This document shows positions 12,636 to 23,943 of a DNA stretch of 64,000 nucleotides, one piece after another. The DNA comes from Nicotiana tabacum. Its lineage: Eukaryota; Streptophyta; Magnoliopsida; Solanales; Solanaceae. The notes beneath the pieces are model-generated. The model searched no databases and was not told the origin of the DNA. It saw only the letters and a program-made list of their open reading frames with translations. Location of the stretch: contig NC_134101.1 of the NCBI RefSeq assembly GCF_000715075.1, positions 133,686,237 through 133,750,236 of the forward strand, written 5' to 3'. Position 1 is the stretch's first letter. Each line of letters begins with the position of its first letter. The position numbers and the translations under genes are program-made.

Positions 12636-14039
12636 GTGATAATGCCATGAGATGACTTGATATTGCGCTTGGGCCGTAAGGGGCCCCCTCCAGGAGTCTG
12701 CACACCCCACTACTGGAAAATGAGCCTATGGCAACGGGTTGGTTGCAACGGTTACGAAATCGTTGCTACAGATGACTTATTGCAACAGTTTTAACCGTTA
12801 CCTAAGGTTTTGGATGTAATTAGTATACTTTAGCAACCAAACCGTTGCCATTGTACAATAACCGTTGCCGTAATATTTTCTATAGCCACGGTTTACTTAA
12901 CCGTTACATTTTATTTATCTGTAGCAACGGGTGAATGTTATTGAAACGGTTAATGTTCCAACCCAAAATTTTCCGCTCTTTTTTCGCTAAACCCGCCAAA
13001 ATTCTCTTTCTTTAATAACTTTTTTTACTTTTGTTTTCTAATTTTAATAATTAGTACTTATAAATTTACTTAATCCCACAACTTTTATTTCTATTCTTAA
13101 AAACTAAAATTAGAAGACCCTTTTGCTTCAGACCCCTCTTCTAAACACCTCATACCGCTCTCTTTCTAACCCCATAGACTCCTCTCTTTCTAATCCCTTT
13201 CACTAACCCATTCACACTAATCTTTTAGATCCGACCATTTTTCCCTTGATTTTCAATGAGAGAAATCTTTCAAATCCAAACAGACCCTGTTAAAACAGTT
13301 AGATTTATCCCCAAATCCGAATAGATCTGTGTTTGTTTTTCAAACCTTCAGTCTATCTGCTCAAAATCGTCTTATTCAACCAATATCGGTGGACTGTGAC
13401 TTCAATGGCAAAAATCTTCAACGAAAAGGCAGTCTCTAAGAAATTGACTTTAGCTGTAAGTTTTTCTTTTTTCAATTTGGATATTTTTCTTCATTAATCG
13501 TTCTTTTTTTCTATAATATTTAGGGTGTGGTGAGTGTATTAAATATCTTACTTTTTGGTAGCTATGGTGCAATGATTTTCTCTGAAATAATCATTTTCTG
13601 GAAAGTGATGGAAATTAATGTCAGATTTTCAGAAAGGGCGTAGCTAGTGATTGTATCTTAGTGGGGATTTTCTGATTTGGGGTTACTCTATTTTGCTTCA
13701 AGATTCAATTTTATTCTGTATTGAATTTGATTAATTATGTATCCCCAAAGAAGAAAAAAGAGAAACAAATAAGATAAGGTTGTGTGTCCTTGTAAGCATT
13801 TTAGCAATAAAATGGGAAGAATGAGAAGTTCGCTACTAAAGGGACAACGAGAAAGTTAGCTGTAGAGGAGGGTTAGAAAAAATAAAAGGCAGTAAGCATA
13901 AATTTAGGTCGATTTGATTGTTATACTAGACCAAGGTTTGGCCCAATGTCCTTAAGATCAAATTAACTCTGCTCATATTTCATACTATACAATTTCTTTA
14001 TATTAATTAATCTTGACAAAGGTTTGTTTGTGGTACTGC

Positions 14040-14088
14040 TTTTTCCGAACTCGTGCATAGTGGGAGCTTAGTACACCGAGCTACCGTT
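14040..14088 (+). repeat. SINE 3' fragment inside element C
   Basis: Contains GCATAGTGGGAGCTTAGT followed by ACACCGAGCTACC and a T run. This closely resembles the 3' part of the Au/TS-like SINEs common in angiosperms, including Solanaceae (family recalled from memory). The 5' promoter half was not recognised. Confidence 0.5.
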
Positions 14089-14582
14089 TTTTCATGTAAC
14101 ACTGTGGTATCCTCTTCTTTTTCATCCACTCATTTCAAATCAATAAATTTGTCTATAAACAAAAGTATTTTACACATGACAAAGAAGTAACGGTGATACT
14201 AATTATTTCCTTATAATAGTTTTAGGCTTAATATATACTTTATCTTCCAACTTGTATAAAAAATCTTTTTGCACACTTTGAATTTTCTTTAGACGCTTTA
14301 ATTTACCAGAAAAAAATTACCCTATTGTAGGTGCTGTCATCCAATCCATTTTTAAGGAGGTTCGCTGTGTCATTCTTCAAATATTTCTGCTTTGCATTCC
14401 TCTTCTCGCGTGGACTGCTGACTGTGGACTTGCTGTACCAGAAGAACATAAGCATAACTAATAGCGAAATAACTCAAAATTCCATACCATCAAACTTACA
14501 AAAAAACGAGAGAACTTTGCTGAATTGCCATTGTGTTATTACCATTTGAAGTAAAACCAAAATAGGACAAGGTTGTGGTCCT

Positions 14583-14728
14583 TGTAAGCATTCATAAATC
14601 AAATATTGGTTATTCACATGTTGGTATGAGTTATGAAACTGCTGCGGAAGGTCATCATTGGAGGATAATAACATCAGCATTTTCACATATTAGTGTGCTT
14701 CATCATATTTTTAACTGGAATAATCTGA
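14583..14728 (+). pseudogene. RBL13: Captured fragment of a RHOMBOID-like protein 13 gene
   Basis: One frame reads a continuous rhomboid segment: [20 protein letters not shown], then [19 protein letters not shown]. The [12 protein letters not shown]...LH..FN block matches the conserved transmembrane entry and HxxxN region of plant RBL13-type rhomboids. The match begins near 14583 and stops about 14728, after which the sequence is unrelated. The catalytic Ser and second His regions are absent. It is a captured piece of an exon, not a gene. Whether it is transcribed with element C is unknown. Homology is from memory of the family; a protein search would settle it. Confidence 0.72.
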
Positions 14729-14757
14729 ATAAGTGTGCTTCATCAAGGATGACGATG

Positions 14758-14860
14758 AGGTTTATTCTCTGTCGTAGGATAATTAGGGAAAGATTATAAA
14801 AATATATAAGACTATATTCATATAACTGTTCCCTAAAATCCTAAGATAGAGAATAAACTT
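14758..14860. repeat. Long imperfect hairpin in element C
   Basis: Arms of about 33 bp at 14758-14790 and 14829-14860 pair (TTTATTCTCT...AGGATAATTAGGGAA against TTCCCTAAAATCCT...AGAGAATAAA) with a loop of about 38 nt. It lies directly after the captured RBL13 piece. It could be a tiny MITE or the junction of a capture event. Confidence 0.6.
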
Positions 14861-14965
14861 TATTGCTATTCTTGATCCCATAGGTTCCTATCAAATCATC
14901 TTTTTGTTGCTAACCTTTTGCATTCTTATCTTGATCTGGTGTGCTTGTAACATTCTCTATTTCAG

Positions 14966-15115
14966 TTTGTTTGGAGAAAGTATAAGAATCGGTTAAAGAA
15001 AAAACACTTTGAAGCCTATGAGAATGATGAGCTTCAAAGGGAGAATAGGCCTGCAGATGTTTCGGAGTCTCACTTTCAGGATCTTCTTGAATATTGAAAC
15101 TCTGGTCACCACAAG
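14966..15115 (+). pseudogene. Decayed exon of a Ptta/En-Spm-type plant transposase
   Basis: Flanked by a splice-like acceptor (TTTCAG, ends 14965) and donor (GTAAT at 15116), 50 codons read in one frame. Landmarks: VWRKYKNRLKKKHFEAY and RENRPADV, then FQDLLEY followed by TGA where the family has Trp, then NSGHHK. This is the typical N-terminal part of the CACTA accessory (TNPA-like, Ptta) protein. An acidic terminal exon may lie at about 16435-16502 (MEDESSDDLDL...stop). The TGA and the missing middle make it non-functional. Confidence 0.7.
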
Positions 15116-18100
15116 GTAATTACATCCATTATTTCTATGACCTATTATCTACTTATTTCTTGTTTTACTTTATGTGAAGGATTGGTTGTAAAAGGGAAAT
15201 AGTAAAATTTCAAAAGGGCAAAAGGGAAGTTCTTCTGCACAAAAAGCTGCTATTCAGCTAATCAATCGACTAGTAACGATCAAGGTAAGTACGTACCAAA
15301 TGTTATACCTCTTCTTCTATAGTTCTATTTATTCTTCTTCTCCTCCTTCCTTGTGCTGCTTCTTCGGCTTCCTCTACCAATGTTTTATTTGTTTGTGTCT
15401 ATAGGTGCTTACAACACAAATACAATACAAATTTTTTTCGTTCGTTGGTTTAAGCCTTACTTTCAGAAGATTTTTGAGCCATGTGTTACCACCACAAAAG
15501 CCTATTCTTCTATTTGCTATGTATAAATGTTGTTTGTTGTTAATTATTATAATGGACGTTGATGTTATAGTTTCGCTAGTAGTATACCAATGATTTTCAA
15601 AACTAGTATTTTTAATGATATCATGTTGACAAATTTTAGTTTGTTTTGGCATTACAAAGGTTTTCCTTTTGCAAATGATGCTTTAGATATATTTAATTTC
15701 TTCACCTAATTCTAGAATTGTTGTTAAATGGTTTTGTTAATTTAATTAGCTTTTGATTACCATGTTTGAAAGTAATTTCTAACTGATGCTGGTCTATAAT
15801 GACCGTTATATATTGTGACCATTATGTGTAAGCTACTCGTCCCTTAATGGTCAACCTGCTTCTATGTAGTGGATATAGCAGTAGGTTTAACTTGTTATTC
15901 ACAAATGTTTATTATGCTTTTTTTTTTCTTAGTAGTGATTGTCAACTCAAATTTCTTATCATTAGAATCATGCATAGTCCATCCTTCATGCTGTTGTTAT
16001 ATGAGTTTTATTTTTCTAGCTCAATAATTGGTCCAAAAAATTTGGCCTCTTTTAGGCCAACGCCCTGGTCATCGCATACGGAATCAAGTGGACCATATTC
16101 ACAGTTTCGTATTGCTCTCTCACTTTTTAAAATTCTTCTAGTGGTTTGATTTGTTGCCTTTGCCTAGCGCGGTCAACTTGTACAAAAATGTTCGTCCCGA
16201 GACTGCAACCAGTGTTTATTTAAGTTTTCCCCTTACTCTTGCTTACAAACTAGTTCATTTACAGTGCTGCAACATGTTCCTAGGCTCATGACTAGCATCT
16301 TGTATGTCCTATCTTTTCTTTTTCTTTTTTGTTCCATGTATTTAGTCCAGGCATTCAATATCTTTTGGTGCTATGAGAATTCTTAGACCGGATTCTCTTG
16401 AAGGGTAATGACTTTAATTATCTCTCTTTTGTAGCTGGAGTAGATCAAAAAATGGAAGATGAAAGCAGCGATGATCTAGATCTTACTTTAGATGAATTTT
16501 GAATTGCTATAGATGAATGTTCTAGAAATTTTTTGTTATTAAATTTTGAAACTTACTATCTTGAAATGTATTAGACTTATGGACTTCGGGTAGAACATTT
16601 GCTTTATGGATATTATGAGCTTGTTATTATTAATAGTATCATTTTGTATTTTTTAAATTTTAGTGTTATTATATATATAAAAATTTATTTACAACAGGGG
16701 CTATATTTCTTTCAAATGAATTGTTACAATAGCCTATGTAAACCGTTGCAATAAAACACAAATGCTGTTCCATTAGAGAACGTAAACCATTGAAATAGGT
16801 TAGGTAATCCGTTCCAAATTGTCCTATAAACCGTTCCACTAGGTAGTTAAAACCGTTGCAATAGCATTTTCTTTATTGTTGTAGTTTATTATAAACCGTA
16901 ACAATACAAATAAAACCATTACAATAGCTTAAAGAAATCGTTGTTATATCCATACATAACCGTAACAATAGCTTACTTAAGTGTTGCATTAGATTATATG
17001 GTATGAACCCTTGCTTACACAATATAGTAACGGTTTTAAACCGTTCCAATTGGAAAGAATAATCGTTCCAACGGAGAAAGGAAAACCATTGCGATAGACG
17101 TCTCTATAGCAACGAAGATAAAAACTGTTGCAAGAACCATTCCTATAGCTCTATTGGCATGCGGGCAGATGTAACAGTTTGTAAATCGTTGCAATATCTC
17201 TATGGAAATGGTTTATCTACCTATTAGAACGGTTTTCCATGCGTTACCATAGACTAATTTTTCAGTAGTGCCCCCAGTAAGCACAGGTACCCATTGTGAT
17301 GTGAGATATAGCCCGAGGGGCTGGTATTGTTGACATTGTGCCCGAGGGGCAATCTTTTATGTGCTTATCTGTCTTATTGGTCTGTCATTTACCTGCTTAA
17401 TTGTTAAAAATGCATTTGATAAAGTTTGAATTGAACTAAAATGACTTTACACATTATCATTGCTTCATTGTTTTTACTGGCTTTTACTGCTTCCGTATAG
17501 CATATAATGTGCCTTACGTGATTTCTTGCTATCAGTATTTATTTATGATTATTACTCACTGAGTTGGAGTACTCACTTTACTCTCTGCACCCCGTGTGCA
17601 GATTTAGGCATTGCTGATCCTGCTAACGAGAGTTGAGAGTTCCCGGCAGATTTCGGAGTTCACGAGGTAGCAGCTTGGCATCCGCAGTCCCGTGTTTCTC
17701 CCCCTTATCTCATTTCTTTTCCATTATTAGTGACTTTGTAATAGCTTTGTAGACCTTTCAGATGTGTTAGAATTGGTAGATGCTCATGACTAGTGACACC
17801 CCCATTATCTGGTTGTATTGGGTTTATTTTCTGCAAACTGTTCTGTTAACTGCTTACTTTTGGATTATTTATTATGTTTTAGACTTAATTCTTATTGTTA
17901 ATTGTTTAAAACTGAAATGGGGAAGTGTCGGCTGACCTTGTCTTCACGAGAGGCGCCATCAAGACCGGGTCCGGGTTTAGGGTCGTGACACCTTCTTTGT
18001 TCGACGTTGTAGCTTGATGAGCCCTCGAAACAGCTGGGGCCGATACTACCGAATAAGATGATTGAGGGTGAATTCCAGCCCCTCGACCTTTTCAGAAAAA

Positions 18101-18533
18101 TACCACAGCATGATCACAATGCGCCAAAAGGAGGGATGAATCAGGCTGATGTGACCTCATATGTTTTGCAGAAGTCGATCACTACCGGGTCGAGGGGACC
18201 CAGTGTGAAGGGGTAAGTGTAAAAACTTAAAAAAACCCACGTGGGTAGTAATGCTTTCCCGGGGCCTGGGATCTGAACCACGACCTCGTCTCCCCATCTG
18301 CAGTCCTTCTTCATATCTTTGAGGTTGTTTTTCGATATCAAACTGATGTATCGAGATACATGTTCGCACCGGCCTGGGATATCGAGAGTATCTTTGACAT
18401 TAAAATATTTCTTTATCACAGGGACCGAGGGTGATTTCGTGAAGAGCCGGTGGTACCACCGGTTTGTCCGGCCGGGAAGTAGAAGAAGACGATGCCTTTT
18501 CCTTTTGAGGGACTTCTTAGAAGTTTTCGCCAT

Positions 18534-18885
18534 GATTCTGGATTACAAGATGCAGAAGACGGCAGAGCTTGGCGTTTTCCGGCACTAAGAAGGCGGTAGA
18601 AGCAAATAATAAAAGGAAACAGATGAAGAGAGGGAGAGGTATAGATGAGGTTCAAAGGTGGTTTGAAAATTGAAGTAAAGCCTTCTCAGAGGTTAGAACT
18701 TATATTTATAGATGGGCGGCAACGGTTCAACGACGCTAGTGGCCGACCATTACTGATATACATTTTTTTGGGGGAAGCGAACCAATGGGATGTTTCGGTC
18801 ACTTCAAAAGTTGACATCACAAGGATGACGTCATCATCAAGGGCTCCAAAAATCGAGGTTCAAATCGTTTCTTATCATTTTACTC
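18534..18885. promoter_or_regulatory. Element A region between aORF start and PPT
   Basis: About 350 bp holding no sense ORF of interest. It should contain the antisense promoter and 5' UTR of the aORF. AT-rich patches (TATTTATAG at about 18702-18710, CTCTTCATC on the minus strand near 18625) are compatible, but no TATA is certain. Confidence 0.35.
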
Positions 18886-18905
18886 TAAGAAACGCGGGGA
18901 CTATC
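18886..18905 (+). other. Polypurine tract of element A
   Basis: AAGAAACGCGGGGACTATC lies immediately 5' of the 3' LTR start (TGTATA). A G-rich purine run ending next to the LTR primes plus-strand DNA synthesis in LTR elements. Confidence 0.7.
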
Positions 18906-19542
18906 TGTATATGGTCGAAAGCAGGTGCCCCCGGTCAAGCAGGCTCGAGACGCCACACCGGGGGCTGAAGTTCAGTAAAGATCAAGTCCGGGCTCGGGGC
19001 AGAATGAGAGGCTCGAAGACCTAAGTGTCTGAGAGTATTAGAGCCAAGTATGGCCAAGTCCGAGATAGAGTCGTTATAAGTTTGTTATAGAAGGACAAGA
19101 TTCTCGCCACGTCCCCAAAATCATGGTGTAAATTCCGGGATAGATTTGTACGAATCCGTACCAGGCACTTATACAGCTGTCCAAATAAGATTCTTTACTG
19201 TAAATGGAAATGTACCTTATTTAGGGCTCCCCTCCTATATAAAGGGGATCCCAATCATTTTTAAACATCATCTAATCATTGGCAAAGAATATACTATCCT
19301 GCTTTTCTCTCTTACTATTCATCAGCATTGTCCTTTACATTTATTGTTCTTATTTTATTGCTCTTAGTTCATCTCGAGGTCACTAAGCTCGAGGTCATCA
19401 CTGCTGAGTAACATTGGTTTGATTCACTTATTTCTATCATCTCTACTTAATATTTCTTGATTATTAATTGATATTGAACTTAATCACATATCTTTAAAAC
19501 CACAAATTAATTTAATTATTACTCGTATTTTCGAGGTAAACA
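18906..19542 (+). repeat. 3' LTR of element A
   Basis: About 637 bp, TG...CA, matching 25-663. TATATAAA at 19236-19243. Followed by the TSD aagac (19543-19547). Confidence 0.93.
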
Positions 19543-19547
19543 AAGAC

Positions 19548-19797
19548 GTAACTTGTGGTGGTAGTTAACGAGGAAATGGTTGGCGATATTGGTTGACAAT
19601 GGTGATTGTTGTTCGATGGTAATAACAACAAAATGGTGGTAGAAAAGCTAAATTCACAGGAGCTTTTAAGTGAACAACATTTTATTCCAATTATTTTTTT
19701 TAAAACATTTGCATGAATAAGATATATTACAGGTTTATAGCAAATAAGTGGTTGTAACGTACTTAGTAAATTAGTTAAGCAAGACACAACGATTGAT
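19548..19797. other. Unassigned 250-bp gap between elements A and D
   Basis: AT-rich sequence with no gene that I can support. Its last 20 bases or so (aagcaagac joined to acaacgattgat) look like a version of LTR D bases 19832-19875 with about 20 bp deleted. This suggests a rearranged junction at the left end of D. Confidence 0.5.
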
Positions 19798-21070
19798 TGA
19801 TGGTCCAAATTTGGCAACCACGGTAGCGTATAAGCAAGACATAGGGAGGGGTCACCAGAACACAACGATTGATGGTCGTTGTGACAAAGGACGACGACCA
19901 AATAGGGGTGTGCATTCGAATTGGTTTATCGATAAATCGAATCGATTATTTGTTATCGATATCGGTTTATCGATTTATTGATTTCGATTTCGATTTCGAA
20001 ATTCTCCTTATCTAGTTATCGATTTCGATTTTGATTTTGTCCTCTTCGGTTATCGGTTTATCGATAAACCGATAAGATATACTAAAAATAAAAAAATAAT
20101 TTTTTTTACCCTTATTCTATAATACCCTTTCCTTTACCCTAAGTCCCTAACCCTATTATTTCATCTACCACATTTAAGGAATGATCATATTTAAAGCTCA
20201 AGGGAATGAAGTTCAAATTAATGGAAAATAGAATTAGCGGTGATGATGTATTTTTATTTTTTTATACCATGGGAGTGTTGGTGGCATACATTTGATCCCT
20301 TACTTTAGTTTCGTTGCATGTGCTTGGTGACGCAATTTTTATATTATAAACGGTGTTCGTCTTATTTTAGCTTCTTTTTATCCATATTAGTTAGGCATGT
20401 TTATAGCGATATATTTTCCGTGGAATCCTGCAAATTTTCTTATTGGTGTAATCGATAACCGAATCGATAAGCCCCAAAAATCGATAAATCAAAATCGAAA
20501 AAATCAAAACCTTATTGAAACGATAACGATAAGCATATAAATCGATAATCGATAAGTAATTATCGATAAGGGTCAAAATCGAATGCACACCCCTACGACC
20601 AAAAGTGGGTAGCCGAAATAATATAGTAACGGTAGTTTAAACTTAGAAAGGGACAGGAAGAATATGCCTTTTGGATATTCTTTATGTTGTACTTTTTAGG
20701 TTTTTTTTGGAAAATGTCCCTATAAATAGGAGTTAGTAAACAAAGAGGGGCGGGAGGGGGGGGGGGGGCTCTGCCATTTCAGAAAAGAGAGACACATTGT
20801 AAAAAGGATGAGGGAATTTCTCATGGATGAATAGCCGCCTCACTTTTTCCTCTCTACTCTTTCACTGACAATTCTTTTTTGCTTAGAACGTAAACCCAAT
20901 TTTCTCGTGTGCGATATAAGATTCTGACATCTATAAATGTAAGAAGTTCCTACCTTTCGTTATTTCCCGCTATATACATTTAGATCTGAAGTTAATTATG
21001 CTTGGCTAAGATTTACCTTCTTTATTATTGATAATTGAAGTTGGCAAAAGAGTCTTAAACTTTTGGTTCA
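19798..21070 (+). repeat. 5' LTR of element D with a nested MITE
   Basis: Matches 57104-57666 over the blocks 19801-19902 and 20596-21070. TATAAATA at 20721-20728 is the probable promoter. A run of 13 G at 20756-20768 is absent from the 3' LTR. The start is placed at TGATGG by analogy with TGTATGG in the 3' LTR. The end is TTCA before the PBS. Confidence 0.8.
19903..20595. mobile_element. hAT-type MITE in the 5' LTR of element D
   Basis: A 693-bp insert with inverted ends TAGGGGTGTGCATTCGAATT and, on the other strand, TAGGGGTGTGCATTCGATTT. The 8-bp duplication cgaccaaa is perfect (19895-19902 and 20596-20603). Subterminal zones at both ends are packed with TTATCGATAA-like palindromes. The perfect TSD suggests a recent insertion. 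No coding capacity. Confidence 0.92.
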
Positions 21071-21077
21071 AATAATT

Positions 21078-21095
21078 TGGCACCGTCTGTGGGGA
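21078..21095 (+). other. Primer-binding site of element D
   Basis: TGGCACCGTCTGTGGGGA starts 7 nt after the LTR end. It is the same class of PBS as in element A but better preserved. Confidence 0.7.
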
Positions 21096-21653
21096 TTTCT
21101 TAGCCAAATTTCCTAGTTTCCTTCAGATCCAAAACAGGCGAAATGAAATCACCCACCTGGAAGAGTGGTAAGTAAACCTCACATGCTAATCCAGATCAGG
21201 CTGCTACATAAAAGCAGAAGTTACAACCACTATCCACGCAAAGCCCGCACATGAGAGGACGACACCTGCTTCGCAATCCTGTAAGAGAATGGGCACATCC
21301 TGCCTTACTCTCACATCCCCCACACATCGGATGATCCATGAACAAGTTACGACATGTCTCCCTTGTTATGGGTACGAATCAGACGAGATCGAACCGGGAC
21401 TCGATTTCTACACCGCAACAGTTAAGGCGAACCCAACCCACGCGGAGCTAGGGCACCTCTAAAAACTAAAGGAGAGCCGAATATAAAAACCACCATTCCA
21501 TCAACCACTTAAATGCCAGGCATAGCAAGAAACGCTATTAGGCTACCATCGTTCACCGACTCATTGGATCGAGGTAAGGAAAATCTCATTTTGGTTTACC
21601 CTCTGTTGTTTGCTTAAACAGGAACACAAACACCGCACGGGCAATCAAGCAAA
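21096..21653. other. Leader of element D, no gene
   Basis: About 560 bp of leader and deletion-junction sequence. No ORF that I can support and no recognisable gag. Confidence 0.5.
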
Positions 21654-21740
21654 GGAGCATTCCAACTAGAGGCAATGGAAGGAAAACTACTACAAAATAA
21701 ATGGAATGTCGCCCATCTCAAACACTTCAACTTCTGGAAA
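21654..21740 (+). pseudogene. C-terminal remnant of element D pol (integrase tail)
   Basis: Reads GAFQLEAMEGKLLQNKWNV then AHLKHFNF. It aligns with the last residues of the element A integrase (GSYKLSTMEGEQLPNNWNAS then LLKQYYC). Gag, protease, RT, RNase H and the integrase core are all missing between the leader and this point, so a large internal deletion is visible. Confidence 0.75.
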
Positions 21741-21941
21741 ATGACGCCCCTCAAGTCGTACTCTTTTTCCCTCACTCGGTTTTTGTCCCAATTGGGTTTT
21801 CTCGGGGAGGCTTTCCACTAGGCAATGAGGGGGACATCTCTAAGTTCAAGGGATAACTCATCGCCCTGCCTACTGACGAGCTCAACAAGGTCGAACGATG
21901 AAGGGACTAGATACAGGAAAATTCCAATATATGTATGAAAC

Positions 21942-23943
21942 TGTCATGACCCAAACCGATGGGCCACAACGGTCACCCGATACCTTACCCAACCGAGTAC
22001 CAATATAACGTATCTTTTCATGTCATACTTTCATAGATAACTGAGCCGGAAGGCTGCCGTCAGTTAAGTAGAATACAACATGTTATACCAATTTATACAT
22101 AAGACATACGGGCCTATAAGGCCAAAATAACCACTCGTATACTGAACATAGGCCGATAAGGCCATACAATCTTTTACGTACATGACATCTGTCTACAAGC
22201 CTCTAAGAATACATAATTTTCATAAAGGTTGGGATAGAGTCCCTCCATACCAAACAAAACATGTCTAAATCATACTAACCAAACAAGCAACTCCAAAGCA
22301 AATGGAGCGCACCGACATCTTTCGCTGAGCTGATAGCCTACTTGGAGGGCTCTCGACCTGTCTATCGGGACCTGCGGGCATGAAACGCATCGTCCCTAGG
22401 CAAAAGGGATATCAGTACAAATAATGTACCGAGTTTGTAAGGGACATAAATAAGTACATAACAGAGATGGAAGAAATATAGAGTAAATAACTCAACCTGT
22501 AAGTTTGGAAAACTTTGTAAATCATGAAATACTTATAGTGTCATGCATATGCGTATTAATGTCATGTCGTTCATAGGTACATGTTTCATAACATCATCAG
22601 CCTCTGAGGGCATCCCATCATATCATCTTGGCTACTGTGGGCAAAATCATCAATGTATACCAGCTGATCAGGCAGTGGTGCGTATATAACGCCGTAACCT
22701 TTTCTCATATCCCATATGCATATAATATACATATATACGCGTATATAACACCGTCTGAGTCATGGGTAAATGTACATGTAAATATCATTAATAAAACTTC
22801 TCGGAATGTCAAAAGACTATTATACCTCTGATTAATATCATTTTAGAGGAATAAATAATATAGACATCCTTAACTACTAAGAGAAGAAACACTTATGAAA
22901 TAACATTACGTTTATGTAACGTTGCTTGATCATGCCAAAAGAAGGAAGGATTCACCTTAACATACCTGAAACGATTTTGTTTTGCGGAAACATGTAACTG
23001 CGGATCGAAGTAGAGAAAAATTCGTGTGATATTCTTTGAGAAAGATTACACAGTACTCCCTTAGAATCGCAAAATCCCGTTGTTATAACATTACGTAGTC
23101 TCGTATGACTTTTTGTAGCCAAATCACGTTGCTAATCATGAAATCTTTTATGATAGAGTTTGCTGAAATTCCTTTGTGATTGTAGAGACTTAAAATGAAT
23201 TTAGAAAGGTTTATTTAAGTCTTTGGGTGTGGGCCCCACCTATGTGGTGACTTGGCCACACCATATCTTCAAAATATGCCATATTTCACATGAGTTTAAG
23301 AGTTACAATTTGTAATTGAGGGGTGCCACGTTTCTTTACACCTTGAGCTCATCCAAAGACTTAGTCTTTATCCAAAGACAACCACTAATTGTTAATTAAC
23401 TATGTAATATCCCATTACCCAATAATTAACTAATTATCCATATAATTAAGAATTATTTCTACTTACTTAAAATACTACTCACTTTTAACATACCTTATAC
23501 ATCTTACTATCATGGTCATGTGGTACCTTGTATGGCAATAGTCCATAAATACCGTGTATTATAGCTCGGATCATATATTATCCCACCATGCCAAACTTGG
23601 ACGAAAATTTATTTTCTTTGACTTGCTTCCCCTCCCATCTTTACGAATTTACTCATCACTTATGAAATAGCATAATCCTTATAATCTCCGAATAATATTT
23701 TCCTTGGACTGATGTCAATTACCTTATGACAAATTCAACGTACAATAGTATAGGGTGCAACATCGTCGTAATTTAATACTATGAAGCGTAACATCATCGT
23801 AATGTAATACTATAAGGCGTAACATCATCGTAATATAATACTGCAGGATGTAACATCATTGTAATATAATACTGTAGGATGTAACATCATCGTAATATAA
23901 TATTGCAGGACGTAACATCATCATAATATTGCGAGGTGTAACA
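21942..23943 (-). repeat. 3' LTR of element E (minus orientation)
   Basis: 2002 bp, TG...CA on the minus strand. Contains the same tandem array at about 23756-23943 (six copies of a unit of about 32 bp with GTAACATCATCGTAAT). Differs from the other LTR by scattered substitutions and small indels. Confidence 0.9.

Larger units (their letters stand above)
12708..17270 (+). mobile_element. Element C: CACTA (En/Spm) transposon, non-autonomous, with captured gene fragments
   Basis: Starts CACTACTGGAAAA and ends with the inverted TTTTTCAGTAGTG; 3-bp TSD ccc on both sides (12705-12707, 17271-17273). Roughly 250 bp at the left and 600 bp at the right are filled with both orientations of AACCGTTGC / GCAACGGTT, the subterminal repeats to which CACTA transposases bind. 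Inside lie remnants of a Ptta/En-Spm exon (14966-15115) and a captured RBL13 fragment (14583-14728). There is no intact transposase, so it depends on a relative. Removing it restores element B without a gap. Confidence 0.88.
10638..17990 (+). mobile_element. Element B: solo LTR-like element (Tekay/Del type suspected) in element A aORF
   Basis: Begins TGAGACGACCCGG, ends GGGTCGTGACA, with 5-bp TSD ccttc on both sides (10633-10637 and 17991-17995). Deleting it rejoins the antisense ORF of A. Without the CACTA element inside it is about 2.8 kb. TG...CA ends, a 5-bp TSD and no internal gag-pol or PBS indicate a solo LTR. Its last bases match the end of element E's LTR (also GGGTCGTGACA), which has an initiator-Met PBS, so a chromovirus of Tekay/Del type is the likely source (inference). 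Orientation is taken from that match. The alternative, a TIR-bearing element, is weaker. Confidence 0.7.
8761..18533 (-). pseudogene. Antisense extra ORF (aORF) of element A, split by element B
   Basis: Read on the minus strand, the product starts at 18533 (MAKTSKKSLKRKRHR) and passes a domain with YTYPFTLGPLDPVVIDFCK, the signature of the plant family annotated as putative gypsy-type transposon protein (Transposase_28-like). It breaks at 17996 where element B inserted and resumes at 10637 (KALIASNDEDKDRGW). Then come an intron-like gap near 10240-10305, an acidic Ser-rich part (9711-10067) and a long coiled coil ending at 8761 (161 residues open at 8761-9246). There are several stops, including one at 18141. 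Function unknown; extra ORFs in this position are known in Tat elements. It would need its own antisense promoter in 18534-18885. Confidence 0.8.
25..19542 (+). mobile_element. Element A: Tat-lineage Ty3/gypsy retrotransposon, full length but nested and decayed
   Basis: Two direct LTRs (25-663 and 18906-19542) both start TGTATA and end GGTAAACA. The 5-bp duplication aagac lies immediately outside them (20-24 and 19543-19547), so both ends are exact. Order inside: PBS, gag, protease, RT, RNase H, second RNase H, integrase, spacer, antisense extra ORF, PPT, LTR. This order and the antisense ORF between pol and the 3' LTR are known for the Tat lineage. Removing a hAT MITE (2023-2815) and element B with its CACTA passenger (10638-17990) leaves about 11.4 kb, a normal Tat size. 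All frames carry stops, and catalytic residues of RT and integrase are lost, so it cannot move on its own. Confidence 0.93.

Noticed and set aside
14331..14549. A second captured gene fragment in element C
   Set aside because: The frame (FFKYFCFAFLFSRG) has no family resemblance that I can support.
19512..19901. 129-codon minus-strand ORF
   Set aside because: It crosses the end of LTR A, unassigned DNA and the LTR of D, so it is a chance frame.
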